Below, in pieces: positions 30,501-35,360 of a stretch of DNA of 64,000 nucleotides (positions are counted from its first letter, which is position 1; each line of letters starts with the position of its first letter). The notes under the pieces are model-generated. The model searched no databases. It was not told the origin of the DNA and saw only the letters and a list, made by a program, of their open reading frames with translations. Made by a program: the position numbers and the translations under genes. Origin of the DNA: Diadema setosum (lineage: Eukaryota > Echinodermata > Echinoidea > Diadematoida > Diadematidae); the NCBI GenBank assembly GCA_033980235.1, contig CM067059.1:13044600-13108599 (forward strand), in the 5' to 3' direction.

Positions 30501-30989
30501 TAAATTGATATACCCCTTTTATAAATATAATGCCTGCTTAATACAGTTGTCAGGGAGTTTATCAACTTGTTCACTGTCATGTTAAAAACTTATGATATAT
30601 TGTCATGCTGTGGACATTATCTGTTTGTCATGTCTGGTATTTCAGCCTTTGAATGTTTCTAAAACAGATATATGGCTCTATACAAATGCTGTGGATTATC
30701 ATCATCATCATTTGTTTGTATTGTTCTATTTCTCTTGCCCTCAAACCAGGACACTTCTCTCCTAGGTGGGACGGAAAGTTGCGGCATCGACACGTCCTCC
30801 AGTTCACGACTTCAGCATCAGGCTCCGGCAGTCGGCATAGACCAGAGACAGAGGCCGAGGCATGACCGATCCTTGTCCTCATCCCCCCCTCCCCATCCCT
30901 CATCCCCATCATCCAACCCCGACCACCCCCCCCCCCCCCCCCCCCCATGTAGGACAACACTAACTGCAGTAGTGACACCAGTCATGTAG
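337..30989 (+). CDS. Ankyrin-repeat / coiled-coil protein gene, 14 exons visible, 5' end missing
   Basis: Fourteen exons with AG/GT borders read as one protein of about 928 or 969 residues, depending on the last acceptor. The intron phases, from the first visible intron, are 0,1,0,1,2,1,0,1,0,0,2,1,1, and every join stays in frame. The first eight exons encode about ten ankyrin repeats, with TPLH/TALH-type helices and LLL(D/E)-G loops. Exons 9-12 encode very charged helical segments that should form coiled coils, and exons 13-14 a Ser/Pro/His-rich low-complexity tail. No enzyme motif, membrane segment or signal peptide is visible, so a cytoplasmic or cytoskeletal scaffold is the natural inference. 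The window begins inside the gene, since the first exon opens in codon phase 2. I do not recognise the orthologue. It is not inversin, which has IQ motifs. The basic segment in exon 11 faintly recalls the central region of the USH1G/ANKS4B scaffolds, but this is too weak for a name. Confidence 0.85.
554..2207 (+). other. Intron with simple sequence only
   Basis: This intron holds a C tract near 1193-1209 and a (TA/GATA) run near 2036-2080. I see no gene or clear transposon in it. Confidence 0.6.
2208..2463 (+). CDS. Ankyrin gene, exon 2 of those visible
   Basis: The acceptor is AATTTCAG and the donor TGG|GTGAGT (phase 1). It encodes two full repeats and the start of a third, with KTALHYATEKGHTTCVELLL, RSPLHLAVIEGKREVVVQML and HTPLHWAV. 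The third repeat is completed in exon 3, 13 kb downstream, where the split codon and the ankyrin pattern join exactly. Confidence 0.88.
2740..3135 (+). repeat. Dispersed repeat with an internal direct duplication of about 110 bp
   Basis: Two degenerate copies of a block containing CTATCTGCCAAAAGAT and CCATAAAAATTCC lie about 110 bp apart (2798-2870 and 2908-2970). They are followed by a tail with TTTTTGAGTTATTTTGC, a CAAACAAACAAAC run and an AACATGACCTCC...GGCGAAGG end. This layout is typical of short interspersed repeats in marine invertebrates. Confidence 0.5.
3572..4840 (+). repeat. 1.27-kb inverted-end element rich in AGGTCA, copy 1
   Basis: The element starts TATGCCTCCGCCA and ends in the inverted match TGGCGGAGGCATA, followed by a short tail CGCCATAGCGACATTTCTAG. 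The left end can fold as a hairpin (GCCTCCG..CGGAGGC) and is followed by a CCGTCCGTCTGTC run. The body repeatedly carries AGGTCA/AAGGTCA blocks. A second copy in the same orientation lies at 16732-17855. Open frames across it are non-coding. Confidence 0.8.
5745..5905 (+). repeat. Two-copy tandem repeat, period about 80 bp
   Basis: The blocks at about 5750-5820 and 5832-5902 share GACAAATTAGTTAT, ATGAAATTGTACA and AAATCTAAATTGT. It is a local tandem duplication with modest divergence. Confidence 0.6.
6276..6906 (+). mobile_element. TTAA-type miniature element family A, copy 1, split by a nested insertion
   Basis: The left end is TTTAAAGGGATGGTA and the right end is near 6896-6906 (CCCTTAAA). 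The body is self-complementary around a GGGTCCCAC centre. Element B (6645-6887) is inserted near its right end. Related copies are at 25639-26026, 31939-32334 and 60147-60539. Confidence 0.75.
6645..6887 (+). mobile_element. TA-flanked miniature inverted-repeat element family B, copy 1
   Basis: It begins TACTGTATACGCCATATATT and ends with the inverted match AATATTTGGCGTATACAGTA. The body is rich in TTCGCGA-like words. It lies inside family A copy 1, and a second copy in the same orientation is at 11336-11566. No transposase is encoded. Confidence 0.85.
6897..7255 (-). mobile_element. Dispersed element family C, copy 1 (inverted)
   Basis: It matches, in reverse orientation, the blocks at 50420-50811 and 52068-52436. 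Shared words include CTTTGGGAGCAGTGATTT, CATCCTACCATAT, AAAATATAAGGAGATATCA and AACTCACATTTTA. The ends carry CTTAAAGG/CCTTTAAG. Confidence 0.8.
7819..8256 (+). CDS. Myb/SANT-like DNA-binding protein, exon 1
   Basis: With exon 2 (8578-8814) this forms an intact 224-residue protein with a GT-AG intron (CAG|GTAGGC, phase 0). Residues about 8-80 look like the trihelix/Myb-SANT fold found in the second protein of Harbinger transposons and in NAIF1-type proteins: an acidic start, EIIKEFPILME, then AMVITRTGKYLDEKQILKKL and a basic VKKKTD end. Tryptophans usual in this fold appear replaced by Leu or Ala. A Ser-rich linker ends the exon. In Harbinger elements this partner protein binds transposon ends and carries the transposase to the nucleus. 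It faces the transposase remnant on the other strand, which supports a Harbinger origin. The frame is undamaged while the transposase is not, so it could be a surviving or domesticated host gene. The start is the first ATG of the open frame. Confidence 0.7.
8578..8814 (+). CDS. Myb/SANT-like DNA-binding protein, exon 2
   Basis: The acceptor is TTTAACACAG and the reading frame runs to a TGA at 8812-8814. It encodes a linker with a basic stretch (NKGVKRKVL, a possible nuclear signal) and a C-terminal leucine-rich helix with LSTPELQRLLLLEQLKYTR, likely a dimerisation or partner-binding coiled coil. A C-terminal helix of this kind is common in Harbinger Myb-like proteins. Confidence 0.7.
   Translation, partial: DATNPKRGPFYEANTLSPMPAPNKGVKRKVLPGETEETINLSTPELQRLLLLEQLKYTRMKIRRLEESQRPTEHVEEL
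8892..8936 (+). repeat. (GTTT)n microsatellite
   Basis: A run of GTTT units lies 78 bp after the Myb-like stop codon. Confidence 0.9.
9250..9279. repeat. Short hairpin CAGGGAGGTGG / CCACCTCCCTG, copy 1
   Basis: These are perfect 11-bp inverted arms with an 8-bp loop. The same arms occur at 57808-57839 and (one end shortened) 61101-61127, with different loops. Confidence 0.75.
9915..11690 (-). pseudogene. Harbinger (PIF/HARBI1-type) transposase remnant
   Basis: Reading down the minus strand, consecutive fragments follow the family order but in shifting frames. They are FNKENVQWLADRFL (about 11676-11635), then TLIHY | LANLGYQATAGEVMG across an inserted element (11566-11336), RIRFPASNAEVAHA (about 11212-11171), GFPSTIGAMDCTHVRI (about 11152-11105), NVKATCDENHV and WPTSVHDS (about 11057-10966), and a C-terminal SITMCGMLRDTDEDIAHARN piece (about 10110-10050). 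The DCTH and HDS aspartates fit the first two residues of the DDE catalytic triad; I could not place the glutamate. Frameshifts and stops make it inactive. The 10140-10900 stretch is not recognisable. It is convergent with the Myb-like gene, as in two-gene Harbinger elements. Confidence 0.8.
11336..11566 (+). mobile_element. Miniature element family B, copy 2, inside the Harbinger transposase
   Basis: It begins TACTGTACACGCCATATATT and ends ATATTCGGCGTGTACAGTA. Removing it together with one of the two flanking TA dinucleotides joins the transposase reading frame exactly (LIHY to LANLGY). This proves a TA target duplication. Confidence 0.9.
12199..12218 (+). repeat. Poly(A) run in the LINE 3' region
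   Basis: An A homopolymer of about 19 bases interrupts the 3' untranslated part of the LINE. Confidence 0.7.
12304..14487 (-). CDS. LINE reverse transcriptase (5'-truncated)
   Basis: The frame is open for 727 codons to TGA at 12304-12306. Its leftmost codon is TTG, so the true start is lost with the missing endonuclease half. Reverse-transcriptase motifs appear in order: AAGPDDVSAKLLK (residues about 237-249), ENYRPVSLLS (296-305), RQFGFRPNHSC (332-342), FIDMRKAFEAVNHE (367-380), HGVPQGSVLAPILF (424-437), FADDATLS (456-463) and LLNINKTKVM (493-502). The FADD box and motif A aspartate needed for polymerisation are present. A Cys/His-poor C-terminal region with HKRVAYIIAG and NLPLETR-type motifs is typical of CR1/Jockey-group elements. 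An uninterrupted frame suggests a recent insertion, although the copy is dead for lack of the 5' half. Confidence 0.9.
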   Translation of the reverse strand: MKSMYCLFYTIIHSFENFINMLRNLPFLDIVDDTDPNHAIKRWYKLYMTAVNEHAPLKRKRLRSKLCPWVTGDLIDTMNKRDWYYKMSKKASSPQNSHFWLMYKSLRNEISTKINEAKNDYINALLRENGGTPNAMWKTLKLISSSKNENQIKLELNGEEVSDAEEIAQQFNDYFVNSVDMLFNPTDFDIRENSGGINEFCNERAVGYVPRDISFDLPDVTDDFIVNEINRIPVKKAAGPDDVSAKLLKYACNAPNVIQSLTHILNLSLDQGEFLEDWKIARVQPIHKAGSKSSVENYRPVSLLSLLSKILEKIVNVSFQDYLIGNKVLSDRQFGFRPNHSCETASLCMVDQWSRNVDHGYVNGVAFIDMRKAFEAVNHEILLLKLKSVGCTNRSVRWFTSYLKGRSQFVSVKGKKSSIRAIQHGVPQGSVLAPILFSIFINDLPMSIHNGEMFLFADDATLSVRGRSVDEIQSKLNHALEEVYIWTQKNKLLLNINKTKVMVIGSRQKVQTLNVSRLYVQIRSTPVECVSQYKCLGIVIDDNLQFNKHVDRVALQVKQKLGILRRLKGAFNTHYLSLLYWGYILPHALYCCNVWTNRSQQNYETINRLHKRVAYIIAGCSWETPSAQVLNQLNWPMLQTLYSKAMACMTFKCVHHLAPFLLANKFVMHDAVAQRITRNSGQCKLEIPRCNTEFYRRSFVCAAVSHWNNLPLETRCSPNLGLFKSRL
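14488..15510 (+). other. Intron sequence with T/G-rich simple repeats
   Basis: It holds (GTTT)n and T/G homopolymer tracts at about 14974-15075 and a short (GT)n at 15278-15298. Long frames on either strand come from low complexity. I see no gene. Confidence 0.6.
15511..15659 (+). CDS. Ankyrin gene, exon 3 of those visible
   Basis: The acceptor is TTCGCCCGTAG and the donor AAG|GTAGGT (phase 0). Joined to exon 2 it reads HWAV-VCGFHDLIDLLVDHG, then AQPLHYAAQMCGD, a continuous ankyrin repeat. The last part (NVSGIGILCLK) is a slightly longer inter-repeat segment. Confidence 0.88.
15660..18531 (+). other. Intron, mostly one AGGTCA-rich element
   Basis: Apart from the element at 16732-17855 I see only AT-rich DNA, T/C runs near 16345-16375 and A-rich runs near 16470-16500. 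Confidence 0.55.
16732..17855 (+). repeat. 1.12-kb inverted-end element rich in AGGTCA, copy 2
   Basis: It begins TATGCTTCCGCCACGAAGTG and ends ATGGCGGAGGCAT plus the CCATAGCGACATTTCTAG tail, parallel to copy 1. Clusters such as AGGTCAAAGGTCAAGGTCA (16909-16927), the array at 17051-17085 and that at 17337-17355 give tandem nuclear-receptor-type half-sites. Confidence 0.8.
18532..18685 (+). CDS. Ankyrin gene, exon 4 of those visible
   Basis: The acceptor is GGCCTCAAG and the donor ACAG|GTTTGT (phase 1; a weak donor, without the usual A at +3). It encodes ALIKRGAKVNAIDVGHKTPL, LLWAASAGSSEACRLLKEAG and ANTNMADLDG, spanning the end of one repeat, a full repeat and the start of another. Confidence 0.83.
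19299..19497 (+). CDS. Ankyrin gene, exon 5 of those visible
   Basis: The acceptor is TTTCTGCAG and the donor AAGAG|GTGAAA (phase 2). Joined to exon 4 it gives LTALHCAVTCNHSGCVETIV, then NGCTPLYYAAAMDQADNVEL and LLESGASPNYADTNGK. It is two ankyrin repeats with unusually many cysteines. Confidence 0.87.
20039..20172 (+). CDS. Ankyrin gene, exon 6 of those visible
   Basis: The acceptor is CTTCCACATAG after a long pyrimidine tract and the donor TTAG|GTATAA (phase 1). It encodes SPVHCAVESASLDVLKLLRQ, HNGSLESMGPLGHSPFHEAI and LREDL, a repeat and most of the next one. Confidence 0.85.
20830..22117. mobile_element. Foldback element with arms of about 500 bp and a 277-bp loop
   Basis: It starts TACAGGGTGGCCCAGAAA and ends TTTCTGGGCCACCATGTA, flanked by TA-rich DNA. 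The arms 20830-21335 and 21613-22117 are inverted copies with scattered mismatches. Ends of the ACAGGGTG-type recall mariner-like transposons with TA targets. No transposase is present. Confidence 0.85.
21358..21660 (-). other. Open reading frame in and beside the foldback loop, unknown
   Basis: The frame of about 100 codons has a protein-like composition (for example VYEPINRYLTGL, YDSEMSIVKLQCLRAVARKF, NLTMWLTDFKNSLYELSDLY) and ends at TAA near the loop edge. It may be a captured piece of a host exon. On the other strand the same loop carries GGTTCAAGCCC, a good tRNA B-box word, about 50 bp after a weak A-box-like TAGGCTAGCGA. The loop could therefore be a tRNA-derived SINE remnant and the frame accidental. 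Confidence 0.3.
22495..24268. mobile_element. Inverted-repeat element family E, long copy with internal tandem array
   Basis: It begins AGGGCTGCACAC and ends with the inverted GTGTGCAGCCCT. GGTCCGAC/GTCGGACC words lie near both ends. A short copy is at 33000-33170. The interior holds a degenerate tandem array at about 23190-23870. Confidence 0.8.
23190..23870 (+). repeat. Degenerate tandem array, about four units of 170-190 bp
   Basis: Each unit contains AAAAGGATC, a GCATGCACAAA-like word, CGAAGAGATTAT, GAGAAAAA and CATGAAAT..CGCA or TCACAATCCC. It sits inside element E and explains the extra length over the short copy. Confidence 0.7.
24337..24535 (+). repeat. (TTCA)n microsatellite ending just before an exon
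   Basis: About 200 bp of TTCA-like units run to within 15 bp of the acceptor at 24548-24549. Long HSFIHS-like frames here are artefacts of the repeat. Confidence 0.95.
24550..24710 (+). CDS. Ankyrin gene, exon 7 of those visible
   Basis: The acceptor is GTCTGTTTGCAG and the donor AAC|GTAAGA (phase 0). With the base carried over it reads DILKFLIASGCKPDSKDDKG, RTLLHVAAENAKVTSCRFLV and a tail DLKVDLDAIYHHEN. One repeat and most of the next are present. Confidence 0.88.
25164..25530 (+). CDS. Ankyrin gene, exon 8 of those visible (last repeat plus linker)
   Basis: The acceptor is AAATCTGCAG and the donor AAAG|GTAGAC (phase 1). It finishes the last ankyrin repeat (TPLDCAWDSGAVACMDFLAS), then passes to an acidic/polar linker with NSPRTPRDELTESAKNMD and basic clusters (ERKSLRSMSIDKKLGDWEGY). 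Several S-P and R-x-x-S sites could be phosphorylated. A second open frame across this exon is a shadow. Confidence 0.88.
25639..26026. mobile_element. TTAA-type miniature element family A, copy 2
   Basis: It begins TTTAAAGGGAGTGTACAGTT and ends AACTGTACTATCCCTTTAA. The body is self-complementary about GTGTGGGACCCACAC. It lies in the intron after exon 8. Confidence 0.85.
26285..26580 (+). repeat. Tandem duplication, period about 150 bp
   Basis: The blocks at about 26290-26430 and 26440-26578 share ATGAGGAATTTCATC, CCACTTTCAGCCAA and GAGTTACTCTGCAATAA. It ends about 45 bp before exon 9. Confidence 0.8.
26626..26795 (+). CDS. Ankyrin gene, exon 9 (coiled coil)
   Basis: The acceptor is GGAATGCACAG and the donor AGG|GTAACC (phase 0). 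It encodes DHVQFLDDLLSVDHERLESI followed by a long charged helix with KRLEDIRKEMEQRMEKKSSE. The heptad-like spacing of L/M residues suggests a coiled coil. Confidence 0.86.
26868..26966. mobile_element. Miniature element family G (TTAA, about 95 bp), copy 1
   Basis: The ends are TTAGCCCATTGAGGACGAG and CGTCCTCAACTGGTTAA. Relatives lie at 29329-29421 and 53117-53211. Confidence 0.8.
27355..27432 (+). CDS. Ankyrin gene, exon 10 (short coiled-coil exon)
   Basis: This is a 26-codon exon, phase 0 on both sides, with acceptor TTTGACCAG and donor CTG|GTGAGT. It encodes EERRKQQVEDKKAFEERWKK followed by IQEQYL, continuing the helix. Phase 0-0 means it could be skipped without a frameshift. Confidence 0.85.
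28110..28264 (+). CDS. Ankyrin gene, exon 11 (basic helix)
   Basis: The acceptor is GATGCTTGCAG and the donor AATGA|GTGAGT (phase 2). It encodes TVHKQATEAIDKKSAKMEKR, then FRKQKSDLSSRRSTSRSSSV, a strongly basic helix with an RS-rich end. The basic helix faintly resembles the central region of USH1G-type scaffolds. Confidence 0.86.
28409..28478 (+). tRNA. tRNA-Thr-like sequence (pseudogene or SINE head)
   Basis: It contains a good A box (TAGTCTAGTGG), an anticodon region CTTGTAATC (TGT, threonine) and a damaged B box (ATTCCGAGTC for GGTTCGAATC). The acceptor stem does not pair well. It is intronic and probably the head of a tRNA-derived SINE rather than a working tRNA gene. Confidence 0.45.
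28551..28577 (+). repeat. Fragment of element J
   Basis: GGGCAATTTGTCAGTCAGTTGCAA matches, with one or two changes, the end of the palindromic element at 37316-37481. Confidence 0.55.
28638..28954. mobile_element. Inverted-repeat element family H
   Basis: The ends GGTGGCCTCACACTATGC and GCATAGTGTGAGGCCACC are inverted copies, flanked by TA. The interior has many CTTGCGA/TTGCGAC words on both strands. No coding capacity. Confidence 0.85.
29105..29235 (+). CDS. Ankyrin gene, exon 12 (charged helix)
   Basis: The acceptor is CCCTGCGTAG and the donor AAAAC|GTAAGT (phase 1). It encodes DDERTQRHVDWLKRKNKEYL, EKKNAVKLQGVIKIDSMTLS and ANSK. A tryptophan-containing basic helix is followed by a beta-like stretch. 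Confidence 0.86.
29329..29421. mobile_element. Miniature element family G, copy 2
   Basis: The ends are TTAACCCGTTGAGGACG and CGTCCTCAACAGGTTAA. TTAA flanks plus a CCC start resemble piggyBac-type termini. Confidence 0.85.
29598..30110 (+). CDS. Ankyrin gene, exon 13 (Ser/Pro/His-rich tail)
   Basis: The acceptor is TATAAACAG and the donor AAAAA|GTAAGC (phase 1). It encodes 171 residues of low-complexity sequence: SSSPKRQRSPVAS, TPPPPHAAHPSHQQ, a Ser-rich middle, then a more ordered end with SLNRKIWPKSWELRDNFANP and EEEEIYDLK. It is probably disordered, with many SP/TP sites. The GC-rich codon use is like that of the other exons. Confidence 0.86.
30766..30989 (+). CDS. Ankyrin gene, last exon (acceptor uncertain)
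   Basis: Two good acceptors lie 16 bp apart. CTCTCCTAG (exon from 30766) gives SGTESCGIDTSSSSRLQHQ and a Ser/Pro tail ending at TAG 30987-30989. CTCAAACCAG (exon from 30750) gives RHFSPRWDGKLRHRHVL and stops at TGA 30863-30865. Both keep the join to exon 13 open. The first continues the Ser/Pro style of exon 13 but runs through a variable poly-C (proline) tract at about 30928-30945. The second has the stronger pyrimidine tract. Alternative use is possible. Confidence 0.6.
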
Positions 30990-31672
30990 AATGAACCAAT
31001 CCTGAACTGAAATGGTGTCTAGAAAAGGGATCTCCATATCAAGATGTCCAGAAATTCTTTTTGATATAAAAAAATGGTATTCATGTCTGTCTCAATAGGG
31101 AAAAGGAAAAATAGAAGAGAGGTTCTTACTTGATACTGTGTCAAATTTATTGTAAGTGACATTCTTCTTTTTTTTTTTTCAAATGCCTGGACTTTCCTGA
31201 GTCTACGTAAATGAGGAAAGGTAGTTATGGGTACGTTTTTAGACCAGTTGATCTTTACTTTGATGTATTAAAGTCACTTGACATCAGAGGGCATTTGTAC
31301 ATCAGTTTAAAAATAACTCATGTAACTACTACTTTGCAAGAATTAGGAAATGAGGGGAAAGGATTGTGCATAAAAACAGTTATGATCAGTATCATAGGGT
31401 TGAAATAGTTGATGCTTTATTTAACTTATTTCAGAGGCTTCTATCCTACTGTTGTATACCTGTATTTCATGGGGGGTCAGTTATTCACAGTCTGATAATT
31501 CCATATTTAACGCTACTTATTGGAGCTTTTGATCATACAGTTATGCAACTGTTGCACTGGAATTCTGACATCGATTCAATTATTGTAATCATCCATCATT
31601 GTGGCTGAAGGTGTTACGATATTTTTGTTTTCCTCATGTTTTGTATTCTCTATGCACTTGATTGCCAAACCA

Positions 31673-31820
31673 GGGGCCCGTTTCATAAAACTTGTCATCA
31701 GTGACAGGTTGTCATAGATGTGACAAGCTACTGAAATTCTTGCATCTGATTGGCTGAGAGCAAATTAGTCATAGAAATGTGGCAGTTGTCACTGATAACA
31801 AGTTTCATGAAACGGGCCCC
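31673..31820. mobile_element. Inverted-repeat element family I (GGGGCCCGTTTCAT ends)
   Basis: GGGGCCCGTTTCATAAAACT at the left matches AGTTTCATGAAACGGGCCCC at the right, inverted with small offsets. Length is about 148 bp, non-coding. Such ends are widespread in marine invertebrate genomes. Confidence 0.85.
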
Positions 31821-31906
31821 AGATCTTAGATTTTTCATTCCTGTATATTATATTCAGCTTGCCACTTCTTAGCAATACTCACTGGCATTAAGTATGATTT
31901 CATACC

Positions 31907-32478
31907 ACTATGTCTTGATTTCAATTTTAGTATTTATGTTTAAAGGGAGGGTACAGTTTTGGTGGAGATGAGAATTGGGTTTCTAACTTTTTGCAATACC
32001 AAGAAAACACTTATGATATAGTACAGAACATACCATTTTAAGAGGAATTCAAAGTTTATTTGACGAAAATCGGGGTTTGGAATGACTGAAACATCAAAAA
32101 ACAAAGTAAAACAAAGCGATCGTAATTAAGTGTGGGTCCCACACTTTGTTAGAATCGCTCTTTTTTGATATATCATCCATTTCAAAACCAATTTTCAACA
32201 AATAAACGTTGAATTCCTCATAGAATTACATGTTTTTTCACATTTTATAAGAGGTTTGTCATTATCTCACCCAAAAAAAAAAATGTTAGAAACCTGAAAG
32301 TAGGTCTCAACCATAACTGTACAATCCCTTTAAACATACATATAGCTTGATTTCAATTTTAGTATTTATAATTAAACATACATATATCTTGATTTCAGTT
32401 TCAGTATCTATGTTTAAACATACGTATATCTTGATTTCAACTTTAAGTATTCATGTTTGAACATACATATATCTTGAT
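31907..32478 (+). repeat. Minisatellite (unit about 45 bp) interrupted by element A
   Basis: Units contain CTTGATTTCA, a TTTAGTAT-like word and ATGTTTAAACATAC. One unit lies before and three to four lie after the family A insertion at 31939-32334. Confidence 0.75.
31939..32334. mobile_element. TTAA-type miniature element family A, copy 3
   Basis: It begins TTTAAAGGGAGGGTACAG and ends CTGTACAATCCCTTTAAA. It is inserted in a minisatellite unit whose intact copies read ATGTTTAAACATAC, so the empty site can be read directly. Confidence 0.88.
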
Positions 32479-32999
32479 GAAGGTGGTTACCATCTTGTTC
32501 CGTCCACAAAGTAGTATTTATTTCTTCCTTCCTTCCTTTTTTTTTTTCAAAACTGCCACCCCATCCCATTCAGTCAAAACAATTCAATTCAATGAAACAA
32601 TTAATACAAATACGTATTTTATGTTTATTTATTTATTTATGTAGGATGTTCCCCATTCAACTCAGATATTCTGTGTAATTTCTGATGGTATTTTATGCCT
32701 TGGGATTTATCAGTGCTCCCCAAAATTGGCAAACTTATGACTCCAAGAGTTCCGAGTTCTGATTCTGCTGCTTTAGTTTCTCTTGGAATAAAATGACTTT
32801 CATATTTCGTACTTACAACAAAAATAAATATGAATGTATTATTGTATATCAGTGTTTTCATTTCTTTTATTCAGTTGTGATAGTACTACAACTATTGTAC
32901 ACGTGTACTGAGCAAATGTAGTTTTATCTTCTGTCGGCCAGTGTGGTGTGTTAATTCCAGAGACACACAGACATACAGAAACACACATACACACACCAA

Positions 33000-33170
33000 C
33001 GCTGCACATTGGCACTGGTCCGACGGTCCCTGACCAGTAGAAACCACTGTCGGACCAGTAACAATTTCAGGAATGGACCAGTAAAAAGTGGAAAAACTGG
33101 GAACCTAATAGTCCATCCTTTCCAGTCTGTTGGACCAGAAGAAAAAAAAAATGGTTTAGTGTGCAGCCCT
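33000..33170. mobile_element. Inverted-repeat element family E, short copy
   Basis: It begins GCTGCACATTGGCACTGGTC and ends TTTAGTGTGCAGCCCTG, with GGTCCGACGGTC and GTCGGACCAGTA inside. It is a miniature relative of the 22495-24268 element. Confidence 0.8.
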
Positions 33171-33390
33171 GCACACACACAAACAAACATTTATTCATAT
33201 ACAAAGGAATAAAGGAAGGTATAAAAGTAAGAAATCCTTGTGTTGCTGAAGCTTCACCATGCTGTTCACACAAATAAAAATATATATATATATTACATTG
33301 TATAGTTCATTATTTGTCTTTTTTTTGCAAGATATTTCTACATTGATGTTTCAACTTGAAAAACACATATTGTATACATGATATATATTT

Positions 33391-33404
33391 ATAATAATAA
33401 TAAT

Positions 33405-33449
<45 letters not shown>

Positions 33450-33472
33450 TATTATTATTATTATTATTATTA
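33391..33472 (+). repeat. (AAT)n(CAT)n(TAT)n microsatellite
   Basis: A compound trinucleotide run of about 82 bp. Confidence 0.95.
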
Positions 33473-34569
33473 ACAAGTGGCTGGAATTTGCAGTAAACAT
33501 AACTTCATACATTACCAGACACACACCATTAATAGAAAATTATTGAAATTGGAGACCATATTGTCTCAATTTCATGTGCGTATGTAAATTAGTGGGACAA
33601 TATATTACACATTTTTTGCTGTAACTGACATTTCAGTAATGATAACATATAAATTACACTCTCACCTCCATCCAAAATCAAACAAAATGGCTTGCACACA
33701 CAAGCAAGACAAAGTACACATATACAGACAAATGCACACATTTCAATAAGGCTGACAGTAACTTTTGCAATTATTTCAACTTTATTTCATGAATTTCTGA
33801 TTGTTGTTTATGCGGCAATGCACTCCTTTATGACACCGTGGGCTAGCAAATAATGCACTCGACAAATCAAAAACTTTCTTTTTACACGTTTGTGTATTTG
33901 TTGGTCAGAAATGAAAAGGACAATTTGACAAGTGTCGGTGGCAATTCTATTCTGAAAATTTGTTGTTTATTACATGCAAAACCAATGCTATTTATAACCA
34001 GTCTTGATAGTGACCCATTACCCTTTGAACATACAATTGTATGATCATCGAATAGACTGCATATCATACATGTATATATGTACAAGACATTTCTTACTGG
34101 TTTTTCTAATCCAGCAATGTATATGCACTCCCATTAACTCATAAAGCAATGCATGTATTTATTTCTAGTAAGTGTGCATATTTTTCTGCTATGAATGGAT
34201 CTAATGAATATACCCACATTATCACAGCACTGTGGTAAGAGCATTCTCAGACTTGACTATGTTGATTATAGTGATTACACCACCCAGAAGTGCCTACTAT
34301 TTTTTCTTATAGATTTACCCATTCATATTAGACTATGGATATACAGCTAGCTACAGATGAAACATTGACCATTTTTCTTTTGTTCAGGCTGTACGAATGT
34401 CATTTGAATAGCAGTTGTGATTGCAACATGTATCAAAGCTGTACTGAATTGTTTTGGAAAACCCATGGTCTTCCGCTTGGGCTCCACTGATACACTAAAG
34501 CACAGAGTGTACATGACCCATCATCACATTGGCCTACAGATTATGAATATTCTGATTTGGGCGGTGTAG

Positions 34570-34782
34570 TACTGTATAAGCTGTTAGTTTTGCGCACAGA
34601 TATTTTTGCGAGTGAGGCGGTCACACATATTTTTGCAAGATGTTTTCGCGAATTGACACCGACACTAATGTAAATGCATTATTACCCTAGGGCATGGCGA
34701 CATTTTCGCATGTTGTCAAATTCATGGTCCAACTGCGATTCGCGAAAATCAAACTCTTGCAAAAATAACAACTTATACAGTA
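34570..34782. mobile_element. TA-flanked miniature element family M
   Basis: The ends are TACTGTATAAGCTGTTA and AACAACTTATACAGTA. The interior has TTTTTGCGAG/TTCGCGAA words, a style like family B and probably related to it. Confidence 0.8.
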
Positions 34783-34961
34783 ATTTTGTTTTTTCTTCTG
34801 GAGTCTGCAGGTAGTCCAGGAAAATATCGCTTGTAACACTTTATTCACGAGATCTTAGAACAAAAGAAAAGGAAAAAACAGTAAATAAAGGAAGCCTGCT
34901 TCAAGATAGATTTGAAAAAACTTGTCTTTGGAGATTTGATGCGGTGAAGATTAGGCAAACA

Positions 34962-35360
34962 CATAAGCTGCGGTCACACTGGGAAAAAGATTGTGAAGTT
35001 TAAAGATCGCGAAGTTATGCTCATCCGTTCACACTGGCAGCTTAACTTCTTGATCTTTAAGTAAGAAAGAGCGTGCCATGTAACAGCCAGTAATTGTGAC
35101 GTAACAATGCACGTATGTACACCACAACAACTGGTCATGTGATGAACTTCACGAAGTTTAAGTTGCTAGCATTCACACTGCCCCCAAAGATCGAAGAAAT
35201 TGGCGGGGGTGCAGGAAATATCCCCAGTTTGAGTGGAAAGTGTCGCGGGAAGTGTTGCAAGAAGTTTCACAAGAAGCTGCGGTTACACTGGCAAACTTCC
35301 AGATCTCAAAGATCACAATCTGAAACTCTGAAATCTTTGGCCAGTGTGACCATGGCTATA
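34962..35360. mobile_element. Inverted-repeat element family N
   Basis: It begins with GCTGCGGTCACACTGG and ends CCAGTGTGACCATGGC, inverted. GATCTTTAA-like and TTCACACTGGCA words repeat inside. The frame across it is not a gene. Confidence 0.7.
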
